This document shows, in pieces, positions 10,760 to 22,370 of a stretch of 64,000 nucleotides of DNA (positions within the stretch are counted from its first letter, which is position 1; each line of letters starts with the position of its first letter). Position numbers and translations under genes: made by a program. The notes under the pieces were generated by a model. It ran no database searches, was not told where the DNA came from, and saw only the letters and a list, made by a program, of their open reading frames with translations. Source of the DNA: Austropuccinia psidii (Eukaryota > Basidiomycota > Pucciniomycetes > Pucciniales > Sphaerophragmiaceae); contig JALGQZ010000013.1 of assembly GCA_023105745.1 (NCBI GenBank), positions 19,691,105 through 19,755,104 on the forward strand, written 5' to 3'.

Positions 10760-11636
10760 AACACTGTCAACCTGTGGCTCAAAACCAGAGCACAACCATG
10801 ACAGCCAAATACCATAAACCATTGGTAAAGCCAAGATACCACCAAAACGTGGAAATGGGCCAAATTAACTCAAAAGGTATCAAAGGAAAGAGGAAAATCA
10901 CTTCTTTCCAAATATACAAGTCTTACCATTATAGGAAAAAGAATAACAAATTTATTCTTGCTCTAAGCTATTGCTGAGCATAAAACATAATTTTCACCTC
11001 TCATGTGAAATCCAGAGGAAGAAGCGTAACCCCATCAAATGGGTATTCAAATTGAGGCTCTAAGCCAAGGATATCCAATGGTACTAGCCAAACTGAGCTA
11101 GCACCAGAATTACAGAAGTCATGACCCAAATAAGGTCAAATAAGGGTGATTAAAATATTCACCTCCCATCTAAGTTCTACAGTTTCGGTGTGAGATACCT
11201 AAAGTTGGGTCTTTTTGGAAAGAGAACAATCAGGGCTATCTAATGGTGCCATCAATTTCCCCATATCTTATATAGGACAAAAGATATGGAGAAAACAAGT
11301 TCCATACAGTTTTTGAACAAATCATGAATGTGAAAAAGAAAACATGTACATGGCATAACTTTACCATATCTAATGATAACCATACCAAATGAGGTACCAT
11401 TGTGTAGATCACATCCAGGGATACACAGTGAGCCAATTTTGAGCTCAATATCATACAAACTGACAAAGGTATAGCAGCTTGAAGGTTAAATTCCCACAGT
11501 TTGGCCAATTCAGCCTTACAGTGGGATACTATCCCATAAGTATGATTATGAGATGTCAAACAGACAAAGAAGCTTGTTTATAATTCAATACCTCATATTT
11601 AAGTCAAATACAGAGGTCCATACACGTTCTGTACAT

Positions 11637-11654
11637 CTTCTGACGCGTCAGAAG
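11637..11654. promoter_or_regulatory. 18-bp palindrome with TGACGCGTCA core in the family-B LTR
   Basis: CTTCTGACGCGTCAGAAG is perfectly palindromic. It recurs unchanged at 13821-13838 in the 3' LTR. The LTRs of TE4 keep only decayed half-sites (around 16800 and 37585). The core resembles a bZIP (ATF/CREB-type) site with an extra CG. That it is a promoter element is an inference. Confidence 0.45.
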
Positions 11655-11721
11655 CACCAGAACACACCTGTAAACTCCATTGGTGAAAATTGTCACCCTG
11701 TATAGGGTAAAATTGAGTACT

Positions 11722-11739
11722 TGTGGCTCTAAAGCCACA
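11722..11739 (+). other. conserved hairpin in family-B LTR transcripts
   Basis: TGTGGCT and AGCCACA form a stem with a 4-nt loop. The homologous stem is TGTGGTT/AACCACA at 13907-13924 (a compensatory C-G to T-A change). At 16881-16898 it contains a G-U pair. At 37664-37687 it is an 11-bp stem nested in a second 11-bp stem (37641-37651 with 37692-37702). Pairing is retained while the bases change, which suggests a structured RNA segment. Confidence 0.5.
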
Positions 11740-12508
11740 TTTTCACCCAATACTAGTATTTATTTAGTTTATAGAACTACAAATAAGCCCACATTAGTGA
11801 AAACCTTCACTGTGTGGTCGTGTGCAGAGGTAAACCACCTCCCACTACCCCAGAACAAGATAAAAGCAGGCTTTTCCTCACCAGGAAGCTAATCCAGCAT
11901 CCTATTCTTAATATAACTATGTGGTATAGCTTCTTGAAAGAAGTGGTACCCTTAGAATTTTACAGGCTATAATTATAAGCTGTAATCATTGTTGGTCTTG
12001 TTATTGTAAACCAACAGGCAAACACTACACCCAGGGCTTTCAACAGTACTAATCATCACTTTATTAATGTAGTATAGCCCCTTTACTCATATTCTCACTT
12101 TAATATCTTCATTATTTTTTTGTAACACTCATAGTTATAGCTTTCTTATCATTTTGAAGCTATATCATAGAGTCACCCTGACATTTTGGGGGCCTGGCCT
12201 GGTTTTTTACCTGTTTTAGACAAAGTCCTAGCTTGATTTAACTATCTTCAGCTTATCTTCATGATTTTAGAGCTATTATACCTGTTTTTCTGCTTATTTT
12301 CACTTTCTTTTAACCATAAGAAGCCCTGAAGAGGATTATATTCGTGGTTTTTCTGTATTCTGATTTTTTTACTCAAAAATAAAAACAACATAATAAATAA
12401 AAAAGATAAGAGAAACTGTATACATATTCTTTTTAAAAAATAATATTTTTCATCATTTTTGAAAAGATATAAATATATAATATATATTTATAAAATATTC
12501 TCTTTTCA

Positions 12509-14369
12509 TAATCCAGAGGAATAGGCTTAACCCCATCAAATGGTTATGAAAATTGAGGCTCTAAGTCAGGGAAATCTAATGGTACTAGCCAAACTGAGCT
12601 AGCACCAGAATTACAGAAGCTATGACCAAAATAAGGTCAAATAAGGGTGATTAAAATATTCACCTCTCAGCCTAACTTCTACAGTTTTAGTGTGAGATAC
12701 CTAAGGTGGTTTTTTTTTCAAAAGAGCACAATAAAGGCTATCTAATGGTGTCATTCATTTCCCAATATCCTATCTAGAATGGAACAAACAAGTTCCATAC
12801 AGCTTTTGGACAAATCATAAATGTGTACAAGAAGGCTTGTACATGGCATACCTTTGCCATATTTATGTCAAAGGGGCTCTTCTAAGTGAAGAGGGCCTGG
12901 CACTAAGTGAACAGACTTACTTATGGAGGTCTCAGAATAAAATACTGAATGGTAAGAGTAATGGAATAAGAGGATAAATTCCTAGTCATAAAATAATAAG
13001 CATTAAAAGATATGAGAAAAACAAAAGCAATAATGAAGAGCCAACCACAAATAATCCTGTACCACTGTTTCAACCTTTTCAGAAAAGAGAAAAGGATTAA
13101 TAAAGGATATGGCCACCAGGACTCTACTGAACAGGTGAGGGAAGGCAAAGACTAACTTAATAATTAATAAAATAATATTTCTTAATGAGAAATAAAATAA
13201 TATTAAATAATAAATCCAATATTTTAATTAACTGGGGGAAAAACCCCCAGGTGGGTGAAGAGGGGCTGGTATATGTGAGAAATACCAGCCTTGGAGTTTG
13301 AGTGTTGAGATACTTGTCTGTATGCTGGAAGAAGTTGGATGTGGGATTGAATCCTGTATTGGTGAATCCAATACAGGTATTTGCGCCTGTATTGATTACA
13401 GGCCTGTATTTGGGTCTTGCCTGTATGAAACTGTATTGAGGTCTGAAAACTGGATTTTGAGAATGTTGAATGAAACCCCCTTGCTGATTGGGTTTTGAGG
13501 GGTATCAATGAAGTAATGATTGGTGATTCCCCTACCTCATTGGCTGTGGCAATTTAAGGATAACCATACCAAATGAGGTACAATTGTTTAGATCACATCC
13601 AGGGCTACACAATGGACCAATTTTGAGCTTATAATCTCAAAAACTGAAAAGGTTATAGCAGCTTTAAGGTTAAAATCCCACAGTTTGGCCAATACAGCCT
13701 TATAATGGGATACTATCCCATAATTATGATTATGAGGTGTCAAACAGACAGAGAAGCTTGTCAATACTTCAATAATTCATAGTTGAGTCAAATCCAGAGG
13801 TCCATACAGGTTCTGTACAGCTTCTGACGCGTCAGAAGCACCAGAACACACCTGTAAACTCCATTGGTGAAAGTCTTCACCCTGCATAGGGTAAAAAATG
13901 ACTATTTGTGGTTCTAAAACCACATTTCCACCCAATAATAGTGTGTTTTGAGTGTATAAAACAACAAACCAGCCCAAAGTAGTGAAAGATTTCACTCTGT
14001 GGCCGTGTGCAGAGATAAACCACATCCCACTACCCCAGAAAAAGATAAAAGGAGGCTTTTCCTCACCAGGATGCTAATCCAGCATCCCGTTTTTAATATT
14101 CTTACGTGGGATAGCTTCTTGAAAGAAGTGGTACCCTTAGAATTGAACAGGTTATAATTATAAGTTGTAATTATTGTAGGGTTTGTTATTGTAAACCAAC
14201 AGGCAAACACTGCATCCAGTTCTATCAGCAGTACTCACCATCACTAAATATTTTTAGTATAGCCCTTTTACTCATATTCTCACTTTAATATCATGATTAT
14301 CTTGATGTCACACTCAGAGTTATGGTTCTTGTTATCATTTTAAAGATATATCATAGAGTAACCCTGGCA
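12509..14369 (+). repeat. TE2 3' LTR, 5'-truncated and interrupted
   Basis: It aligns with 11008-12183 of the 5' LTR once the 686-bp insertion is removed (about 1170 versus 1176 bp), so the first 243 bp are gone. The junction sits in low-complexity AT sequence (12480-12508), where deletion by slippage or recombination is plausible. Confidence 0.82.
12866..13551. mobile_element. TE3: 686-bp TG...CA unit, probably a solo LTR
   Basis: It starts TGTCAAAGG and ends GCTGTGGCA, and is flanked by ATTTA on both sides (12861-12865, 13552-13556). The uninterrupted LTR copy at 11360-11380 confirms the insertion point. There is no coding capacity. It contains two strong hairpins: CTGGGGG/CCCCCAG (13232-13250) and CCTGTATTGG/CCAATACAGG (13353-13377). 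Three further CCTGTAT copies follow by 13426. No other copy or internal region is in the window, so a short non-autonomous element is also possible. Confidence 0.75.
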
Positions 14370-14374
14370 AACAC

Positions 14375-15031
14375 CTGCTGTCAGGTGTAGCCATTTTCCT
14401 TGTGGTGAATTATTTTGGAAATATGAATTGTACAACTAATGGAGGTAAATTCAATATAATCAGGTGTTATTTGTTGTTGAATATATTTAAATCAAATTAA
14501 TGTTCTCTAAAATTATCAAGAAATGAATTAAATGTATCACTACTAGATTATTATGAAAATTCAGGCTACTATGGGCATAGAAAATACTCACAAACAAAAA
14601 GAAGCCTTGCCCTTCCAAGTTGGGTCGGTGCTCCAACCTCAGTGCAGCCTGCTTTTAGAGTTAGTTTAAAGCTTGGGCCTAACTTTAAAAAGTCAATTTA
14701 GAGACATTCAGTCACAAGTTTGGTCATTTGAAAATTTTCTCAATGAGAAAAAGAATGTTTTGCATTTTTTCAATCTTGCATAAAATATACACCACTATTC
14801 CAAATGTGTCCATAATTGCAGAAACATATATGTTGTTCCCTTTTTCAAGGCCAAAGTTCATAGATATTGAGTTATTTACACATAAAGGAGAATATCTTTC
14901 AGCTACATAAACAAATTCACAGTTGTTGTTTTTTTGAAATACCTTCTACACTGTCAAAGAAAGATTTCCCTATTTTTGAATTATTTTTTGGTAAATAAAC
15001 ATTATTTTGGTTTTTTTACTGTTATTGCATA
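14375..15031. other. noncoding spacer between TE2 and the nested block
   Basis: No domain-bearing open frame, LTR end or RNA gene was seen. The stretch 14600-14690 is slightly GC-richer, with no recognisable content. Confidence 0.5.
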
Positions 15032-15926
15032 TTTATTGTAAGGTGAGTATACAAAACTTTGATTAAAAATCAAGTACCTTTCCTGTCCCCAAAACTTGTA
15101 TAAGGTACAATTTCATTGAAGATAGGAAGCTTTAAGACTTTGTAGATATAACACAGCAGATTTATTGTTCTGAACCTTTTAGTATAAAACCATAATATTA
15201 TAATAATTTATTGTTTTACCAAAAATGAAAATGTATCTCAAAAAGCCTATACAATATATATTGATGGCTACAAAAGAAATTTCTTCAAGAGAAATTTGAA
15301 GTTCAATTAATTGAGCAAAGAATTTTAGGAAACTCATCTGAGTAGAGATTCCCTAGAAATGATATTAAAGAGGAGTAACACCCAAATGTTACCAGAAAGA
15401 ATTTCAAATTAAGTGAGAAAGTTAACAGTGATGAAAGATTCTTTAGTTCACTTTTGTGGTGATTGAAGGATAAAAATAATTATAAGAGTTGAAAAAAAAG
15501 ATTTGAAGGAAATTTTGCCTTGGGCTCAATTATTAAAATGATTTAAGAAGGGTTGTTAAAATGTTTTATATATTTGTTTAAGAGTCTTTCAACTATTTTT
15601 AAAAGGAAAATATTTTAACGTGAAGAGAAAAGGGGGGCAAAGAAGACATTACTTTAGAGCAACTAATTCTCTTACTCAAAGATTAAAATTTAGTTTAATA
15701 AGTCTTCAGAATCACAATGAAAACATCAAATCCAATTATGGAATCAATATAACCTGTTTTAGACCAAAAAGGGGTGGTTTTAGACATTTTTTGCTATTTT
15801 AAGCCATTTCAGTGTGTTAAATCAGGAATTTATATAGTAATACTGGTTTTAAATCCTTTAAAACACATAACTATGTCTTTAAGAGACCTTGAAGATAGTT
15901 AAAAATGTATTTACCAATATTGATTT

Positions 15927-17358
15927 TGTCAGCCTGTGACTCAAAGCCAGAGCATAAGCATGACCGCCAAAATACCAGAAATCAATGGTATAGCAAAGAT
16001 ACCACCAAAACATGGAGCTTATCCAAATTAGGTCAAAAGGAATCAAAAAAAGAGGAAACTCACCTCTTTCTTAAAATGTTAGTCCCATCACCATAGGGCA
16101 AAGAATAACAAAGTTATTCAGGCTCAAATTCATGCTGAGCATAAACCTTAATTTTGACCTTCCAACTGAAATACAGAGTAAGAGGCTTAACCCCATCAAA
16201 TCGGTATGCAAAATAAAGGTCTAAGCCAAGGATATCCAATGGTAAGAGGAAAATTGAGCTAGAACCAGTATTACTGAAGTTATGGTCAAATTCAGGCCAA
16301 ATAAGGGTGAACAAAACATTCACCGCTCATCTAACTTCTACAGTTCTACCTGCAATACCTAAAGTGGGATCTTTTTGGAAAGAGAACAATCAGGGCAATT
16401 TGATGGTGTCATCAATTTCCTCATATCTCAACTATAGCAGAAGTTATGGGGCAAACAAGCTCAATACAGCTTTTTGCCTAAACCACGCATATGTACAAGA
16501 ATCTTGTACATAGCATAAATTTGCCATATTTAATGATAAGCATATCAGATAAGGTACCATTGTTTATAATCCATACAGGGCTACACACCCATTCAGTTTT
16601 GAGGTTGATATCTCAAGAACTGACAAAGTTACAGCTGTTTTAGAGTCAAAACCCCACATTCTGACCAATACAGCCTTACCATGGGATGATATCACATAAC
16701 CATGATTATGAGGTGTCAAAATGACAAAGAAGAATGTTTATAATTCAATAACTCATAATACAGTCAATACTGGGGTCCCATACAGTTTCTGTGCAGCCTT
16801 CTACGCGTCATACACGTCAGAAGAGGGCTATGTGGTCCCCAGGTGAAATTTTCAGCCTGTATTGGTAAAAACTGGCCGGATGTGGTTTCAAAGCCACATC
16901 TGAGCCCAATAAAGGCTATACAGGTCTTTGCAAACCACAAGCCTGTCCCAGAGAGTGAAAAAATCTTCACTTCCTCTACATTGAAAGGTCTAGCACCCTT
17001 TCCACCCCATTTCAGGATAAAAAGGAGGCTTTTCACAGCCAGATTTGCTTTCATCATCCCGCTCTTAAATTCATACATAGTACAACTGTCAAAAACAGTT
17101 ATGCCCTTTGAAATGAACCAGGTATAATTTTCATTTCAATTATTGTAGACTTTATTATTGTAACCCAACAGGTCAAGCTGCACCCAGGGCTTTCAATAGC
17201 GCTCACCACCACTATTCCACAATAGTAAAGCCCTCTTATTCTTATTATAAACCCTCATCATCAACAAATACTTTAATTTTTCCCTTTATCACCGTGTCAC
17301 AGTCAAATTTGGAGTTGTAAATAGCCTAATTACAGCTTTATCATAGTCTAGCCTGGCA
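15927..17358 (+). repeat. TE4 5' LTR (1432 bp)
   Basis: It runs from TGTCAGCCTG to AGCCTGGCA. It pairs with the interrupted 3' LTR (24169-24205 plus 36743-38145, 1436 bp without the duplicated GCAT). It carries decayed forms of the palindrome and hairpin seen in TE2. Confidence 0.92.
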
Positions 17359-17942
17359 TTTTGGGGGCCTGGCCATGTTTTTTGACCTTTTTGGCACTTA
17401 TAAGTGAGTTTTTTCCTTATATTCTTCATTTTCTGACACTTGTTTTATCTTTTTTCAGGCATAATTCTTTCTTAAAAATATATATTTATTATATATTTAT
17501 CCCTATACTCATATTAACAATAGTACTTGTCACGTGGCTAATAACCACAAGAGCCTTATTTTTGGTGTGTTTTATATATAAAAACACTTTTTAGCCATTA
17601 ATACAGTCTTAATTTTTAATTAAATTAAGACACCTCATACTCATAAACCAACGGTTGAGGCCTGGTTGGGCAGATTGTTAACTCAATTACCCTCTTACAT
17701 ACCACTTTTTGACAGTTTACACTTGCTAATTACAATTTTTTCTATAAGATATTGTTATACAAACAGTATACCAAATATCAGTAAGCTGTATTCCTGACAT
17801 GAAATTGTTAATTCAATTACACTTTCATTGTACAAGTGCATATTGTAGTAATATACAAGCCCAGAGGCCCTTACTAGACGTGCAAACAGCATTTTAAGAA
17901 GTCTTAACTGACATTAAGCCCTCTTTTTCCTGTTTGATTCAG
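17359..17942 (+). other. TE4 primer-site region and leader
   Basis: Immediately after the LTR comes TTTTGGGGGCCTGGCC (17359-17374), matching TE2 exactly and TE1 closely; I take it as the primer-binding site. The rest is noncoding. A pyrimidine-rich tract and TTTGATTCAG at 17933-17942 look like a 3' splice site feeding ORF1, and a CTGAC branch-like word lies at 17908. Confidence 0.55.
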
Positions 17943-19011
17943 TGGAGGATTACTTCATACCACTTGAGAGCCAGTCACAGGCCAACACACCAGTGACACC
18001 CTCAGAGCCAGAGGGCAGCAAAGGCAAAGAAAAGAGGCACAGTGAAGGCCTGATAACAGCAAAAAAGTGGACACCCATTGCCACACAGAAGAGTAGAAAA
18101 CCACAAAATTCTGCTTCAATACAAGGTAAACCAACCTTGATAGCTTGTAGAGGGAAAATTACTGTAATTAACCCAGTTGTAAGCTCTAAAGGTAAATTGC
18201 CCAAATCAGCAGACAACAAATTTGTACAAGGCACAGTCAAACGTAAATACCCTAATAACATAAAGTTTTTGATTGCTTGCAAACCCTAACATGTCACCTG
18301 TATCCCTCAGAGATCTTGGCTTCCAAAGGAACCAGCCAGAGGACAGAGAAGGCTTTTCCAGAACCAGAAGACCTGGAACAGGACACCTTGGACACAGTAG
18401 TGGATGGAAAAACAATGAGGGAGATAATATCAACCCTGCAATTCACACTCCAATTCAATGGAGACCTCAAACCAGAGGACTGGAAAGACATGGATCAAGT
18501 TCTTGAGCTCCACCAGTTCCTCAAGGATCTATTCCAATGGATCATGGACAACAAGAGGTTCAACCTGGCATCTCACTGGGCAGAACTTGGAGCAAGTTGC
18601 AAGAAGATCTTTGTCAAAGAGATAGACTTCAAGGACCTTATGGTAATCACCAAAGGTTGGAATCCTACCAGACAGTTCAGACTCCTGGAGGCAAGGGCAC
18701 AGAGAATAAGGGAGAATAAAGCCACTATCCAAGCTATAGAAGAACAGTTAACCCAGACAGGGCCTACTCAGATTCCTTCAGGCTCACAAGGAGAAGGCCA
18801 AATAAGCTCTCCAGTGGCTTCACACAATTCAGAAACCAGCAGATCAGTGGCCAAGAGTCATCATTCTTTACAATTCCAGGAAGTTTCCAGGAGAAGACAA
18901 GGAAACAAGGGCAAGAACAAAACCTCCTTCAACCAGAGGAGGAAAGTGTCAGACCCTATGATCCAAAAGCTGTTGGATTTGGTTAAAGAAGTACACAAGA
19001 ACCAGAAGTAG
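17943..19011 (+). CDS. gag ORF1 of TE4, two exons (17943-18242 and 18311-19011)
   Basis: Exon 1 is about 100 codons, Ser/Pro/Lys-rich. Exon 2 is about 233 codons: an acidic start, a W-x-x-M-D-Q-V-L-E-L-H-x-F helical part, a Gln/Arg-rich middle and a basic tail ending K-N-Q-K before TAG 19009-19011. The exons are in different frames and are joined by a predicted 68-nt intron with in-frame codon CAG across the junction. No nonsense codon lies in the joined frame, in contrast with ORF2. Layout and length match ORF1 of TE1, and the final residues are similar (E-x-H-K-N-Q-K against E-A-R-I-K-F-Q-K). The function is not known; an N-terminal Gag role is inferred from position. Confidence 0.68.
18243..18310 (+). 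other. predicted phase-1 intron in TE4 ORF1 (68 nt)
   Basis: The donor is C|GTAAAT, there is a CCCTAAC branch-point word at 18284-18290, and the acceptor is CCCTCAG at 18310. One exon-1 base plus two exon-2 bases complete the codon and restore the frame. Unspliced, exon 1 reads into a stop at 18287-18289. Confidence 0.66.
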
Positions 19012-20312
19012 TGGTAAACCACTCTAGAATCAGTAGTCCTATTAATAGAAATATTACCCCCACTCAGATTGAACATAAAGTTGTCACACCTGAGAGTATC
19101 TTAAACAGTGATGCACTGTGGTTACAAATGTCTCAATATGCTGAGCAAACTCAAAATAAGTTTGCAGAATTTGAAGCAAGCCATGAGAGGATGAAAAAAT
19201 TAACAACCTCCATGGATAAAATTGTCAAAACTCTTCAAGAAGGACATGCCCAATTGAGCAAAGCCTCTGAAGAGACCAAAAAAAGACTGAATGTAGTCTT
19301 TGAAGAACAACATCACAGCAAAGGGGACAGGGATTGTCTGGATCAAGACATAAACAAATTGTTTAATGTCTACCATAACTCAAAGCCCCAACCACAAGGC
19401 CAAGTTATGGATAATCCATATCAACCAGATGACATTAAACCAGATGCAATGTTGGTGAATAAGGCTAGATCTCCATCAAAATACCAGGATGGATATGGCA
19501 TGTCTTATTCAGAGAAGGAAGAATTGAAACAGCTTCCTGAGGCCTCAAGCTGGCCCAAATTCTCTGGAACCGGAGAATATGATCATATGGAACTCATAGA
19601 TTACATTAATGGACTCTTCATTGATGTACCAAGCATACCAGATTACTGTATTACTGCTAGACTAAAGACAGCATTTAAAGGTCATGCTACCATATGGTAC
19701 AGAGAAATGAAAGAAATCCATGGCAGAAGAAACTGGCCATGATGGAAGAGTCAAATAATCTAAAAGTACAGTAATGGAACCTGGATATGGCAAAAGACCA
19801 TGTCATTTGACAATGACAAATACTCTGTGGACAAAGATCCATATGAGTGGTTTCTTAGACAGTATAAAAGACCTAAAGCCATTGATCCTCAGATGAACAT
19901 CCAAATGAGGAATCACAAACTTCTGACACAGCTTCCAGGAGAACTATAGCATGCAGTCAAATGCAGATGCAACCAAAATTGCAATCTATATGACATTGCC
20001 AATACCTTACAAGACATAAGGAAAAAAACTAATATAGGTAAATTCACCCCATATAAGAGCAGTAGTTTCAAAGAGAAACAACCTTTCAGGGTGGTGCTTA
20101 AAGACAAACGCAAAGAAAGGGTGGCAGAAGTGACAAAGAAGAAGAATTCTTGTCACAATTGTGGTTCAACAGACCAATATGCCAACAACTGGCCAAAGGC
20201 AAAGAAAAAAGTCTATGCCATTGAGAAAGTCCCAGAGGAGGAATCCCCAACAGAGGATTATGAATCAGACTCCATGGGTGATGCCATCAGGAAACCATCT
20301 GATGATGACTAA
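19011..20312 (+). pseudogene. gag: TE4 gag ORF2: capsid and zinc knuckle, broken
   Basis: The frame is -1 relative to ORF1, and the two meet at CAG-AAG-TAG (19003-19011). It encodes a coiled-coil-like region with heptad spacing (about 19100-19380). A Gag core follows with F-S-G-T-G-E-Y-D-H-M-E and I-W-Y-R-E-M (19560-19740), homologous to the TE1 Gag. The knuckle is C-H-N-C-x5-Y-x4-W, with the His and last Cys replaced (20150-20200). Nonsense codons are TGA 19740, TAA 19761, TAG 19947 and TAA 20310. The first clearly replaces the first Trp of a W-W-K motif. No frameshift is needed to continue into pol. Confidence 0.88.
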
Positions 20313-22370
20313 GACCCAAGGGAAGAATTTCTAGTAGAATACCAAGAGGAAACCCCACTAGCAATTCAGGACATACAGTTAAAAGCAGGAATGCCACAGG
20401 ATACTGCCAATAAAAACTTGTGCAAACACACACAAGATGCACAAACATTCTTGGTTACACCAACCAAAGGAATGGCATATATACATGTAACAGCCACTAA
20501 AATGAATGTCTGGATTGACAATGCTCAACATCCATTGATCATTGATAGTGGGGCACACTGCTCCTTAGTGGCCAGAAATTATATGGATAACCACTTCCAA
20601 AATTGGGAAAAACAGCTCTTTCCCACCAAGGCAAAGAATTTTAGAAGTGCCTCAGGGAAGATGACTTCCATTGGTACAATTATCAAAGGGATAATTATAG
20701 CCCACAAGAAGGGTAATATCAGACTCAACCCAGAGTTTGTAGTGCTTGATGATGCCCAAATCCAAGGGTTCTTACTGGGAACAGACTACCAGAGGATGTA
20801 TGGAATAGAAATTTACAATAGGAAAAACAGGCATATTACCATTGGTACCAACAAGGAAAAGAAATTTTCACTTGATATATACCAGATCTCTACCCATGAT
20901 CCACTAGAGGAACTACTCAATGAATTCAGGGAGGGCCAGTTTAGCACTACCCTCACCAGAAAACAAAAACTAAGTTTACTGAAGATGCTGAGGAAGAACA
21001 GACCAGCATTTTCCTTTGGTGAAGAACTACTATGCAACATCAAGGGCCATGATATAGAACTATATCTGATTGTGCAAAGATGGTATCCACCCATGCTCAG
21101 GAGACCTCCTTACCCAGCAAATCTGGAAACAAGGAAAGAAATTGAAAAAAACATTAATGAACTTCTGGACATGGATGTCATCAGGAAGATCGGACATAAT
21201 GAAATAGTGGAAATAATCACTCCTGGCCTGATCACTTGGCATGATGGCAAATCTAGAGTTTGTGGAGTCTTCAGAGCTCTGAAAAACTACACAAAAGCAG
21301 ACAGGTACCCTATACCCAGGATACACCATGCTCTGGATAAACCGGCAAAACCCAAATACATAACCAAGCTGGGTTGTATGAAAGTCTTCCACCAGAATGC
21401 AGTTAAACCAAACTCCATCAAACTACTCAGAATAATATGCCATATGGGCATATATGAGTACACCAGGATGCCATTTGGCATCAAAAAAGCATCACCCCAT
21501 TTCCAAAGGATTATGGACACAATATTCCAAGCAGAAATATTGGAAGGCTGGATGGTGGTATATATTGATGATATCATTATATACTCAGAGACATGGGGAG
21601 ACCATGTACAATACATAGACAGAGTAGTAAGTAAATTTACACCCATAAATCTGAAAGTTTCACTGAAAAAGTGTAATTTTGGCCAACAAGAGCTGCTAGC
21701 TCTAGGACATAAAGTCTCAGGTCCTAGTCTGGAAATTGACCAGAGCAAAGTAGCAGCAGTAGTGCAAAAGCAAGTACCAAAAAACATCAAAGAGATGCAA
21801 TCTTTCCTTTTGTTTGCTAGCTACTATAGAAACCACATCAAAGATTTTTCCCACATAACTAGTAGTTTATACAAGTTATGCTCAAAAGATGTAGTTTTTG
21901 TAATAACCAAGGAAAGAAGGGATGAATATGAGAGGATCAAAGATGAACTCACAAATTCCCCTGTGCTAATCTTTCCTGACTTTGAGCTACCATTCAACTT
22001 ATACATAGATGCAGCATGTAGCCAAGGCTTGGGAGCAGCCCTTCACCAATGACAAATAGTCAATGGTGAACCAAGAGAAGGAGTAATATGTTACATCTCT
22101 AGGCAACTGAAAGATTCAGAAGCCAGGTATGGGGCCACCCAGACTGAATGTCTATGTCTAGTCTGGGCTCTAGAAAAACTCCATTATTATCTGGAGAGTG
22201 CAGTCTTTGAAGTCTACACAGACTGCACAGCCTTGAAGTCTTTACTGAACATGAAGACTACAAATAGACACATGATGACATGGGAAATAGCCATCCAGGA
22301 TTATAGAGGGAACATGAACATCATATAAAAAGAAGGTAAAAGTCATACAAATGCAGATGGCCTTAGCAGA
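20313..22370 (+). pseudogene. pol: TE4 pol: retropepsin, reverse transcriptase and RNase H, broken
   Basis: This is the same frame as the preceding gag. The retropepsin active site I-I-D-S-G-A is at 20538-20555. RT: the fingers region K-S-R-V-C-G-V-F-R is near 21248-21274. Motif A reads K-L-G-C-M-K-V-F, with Gly (GGT 21372-21374) where TE1 has the catalytic Asp. The Y-I-D-D box is intact at 21561-21572. RNase H: L-Y-I-D-A-A with the first Asp at 22008-22010, then [10 protein letters not shown] near 22220-22240 and A-D-G-L-S-R at 22353-22370. Nonsense codons are TGA 22050 and TAA 22326. The lost motif-A Asp alone would abolish polymerisation. Confidence 0.93.

Larger units (their letters stand above)
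10765..12183 (+). repeat. TE2 5' LTR (family B, 1419 bp)
   Basis: It starts TGTCAA and ends CCCTGACA, and is followed at once by TTTTGGGGGCCTGGCC, the candidate primer site shared with the other elements. It aligns along its length with the LTRs at 15927-17358 and 36743-38145. It contains the 18-bp palindrome and the hairpin described separately. An open frame across its left end (10573-10977) crosses the LTR boundary and is not a gene. Confidence 0.88.
10765..14369 (+). mobile_element. TE2: family-B LTR element reduced to two LTRs (deletion derivative)
   Basis: The left end is TGTCAACC at 10765 and the right end is CCTGGCA at 14369. The flanking five bases are AACAC on both sides (10760-10764 and 14370-14374), so both ends are true insertion ends. 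Between the LTRs only about 330 bp of leader remain (12184-12508). All of gag and pol and the first 243 bp of the 3' LTR are missing, as expected from one deletion. A 686-bp element later inserted into the 3' LTR. Confidence 0.85.

Noticed and set aside
10573..10977. 134-codon plus-strand frame
   Set aside because: Crosses the TE2 left LTR boundary and target duplication, so its two halves have different origins.
18985..19060. A second intron joining ORF1 to ORF2 in TE4
   Set aside because: GT words exist (GTACAC, GTAAAC) but there is no branch site, the interval would be about 44 nt or follows the stop, and TE1 has no matching donor.
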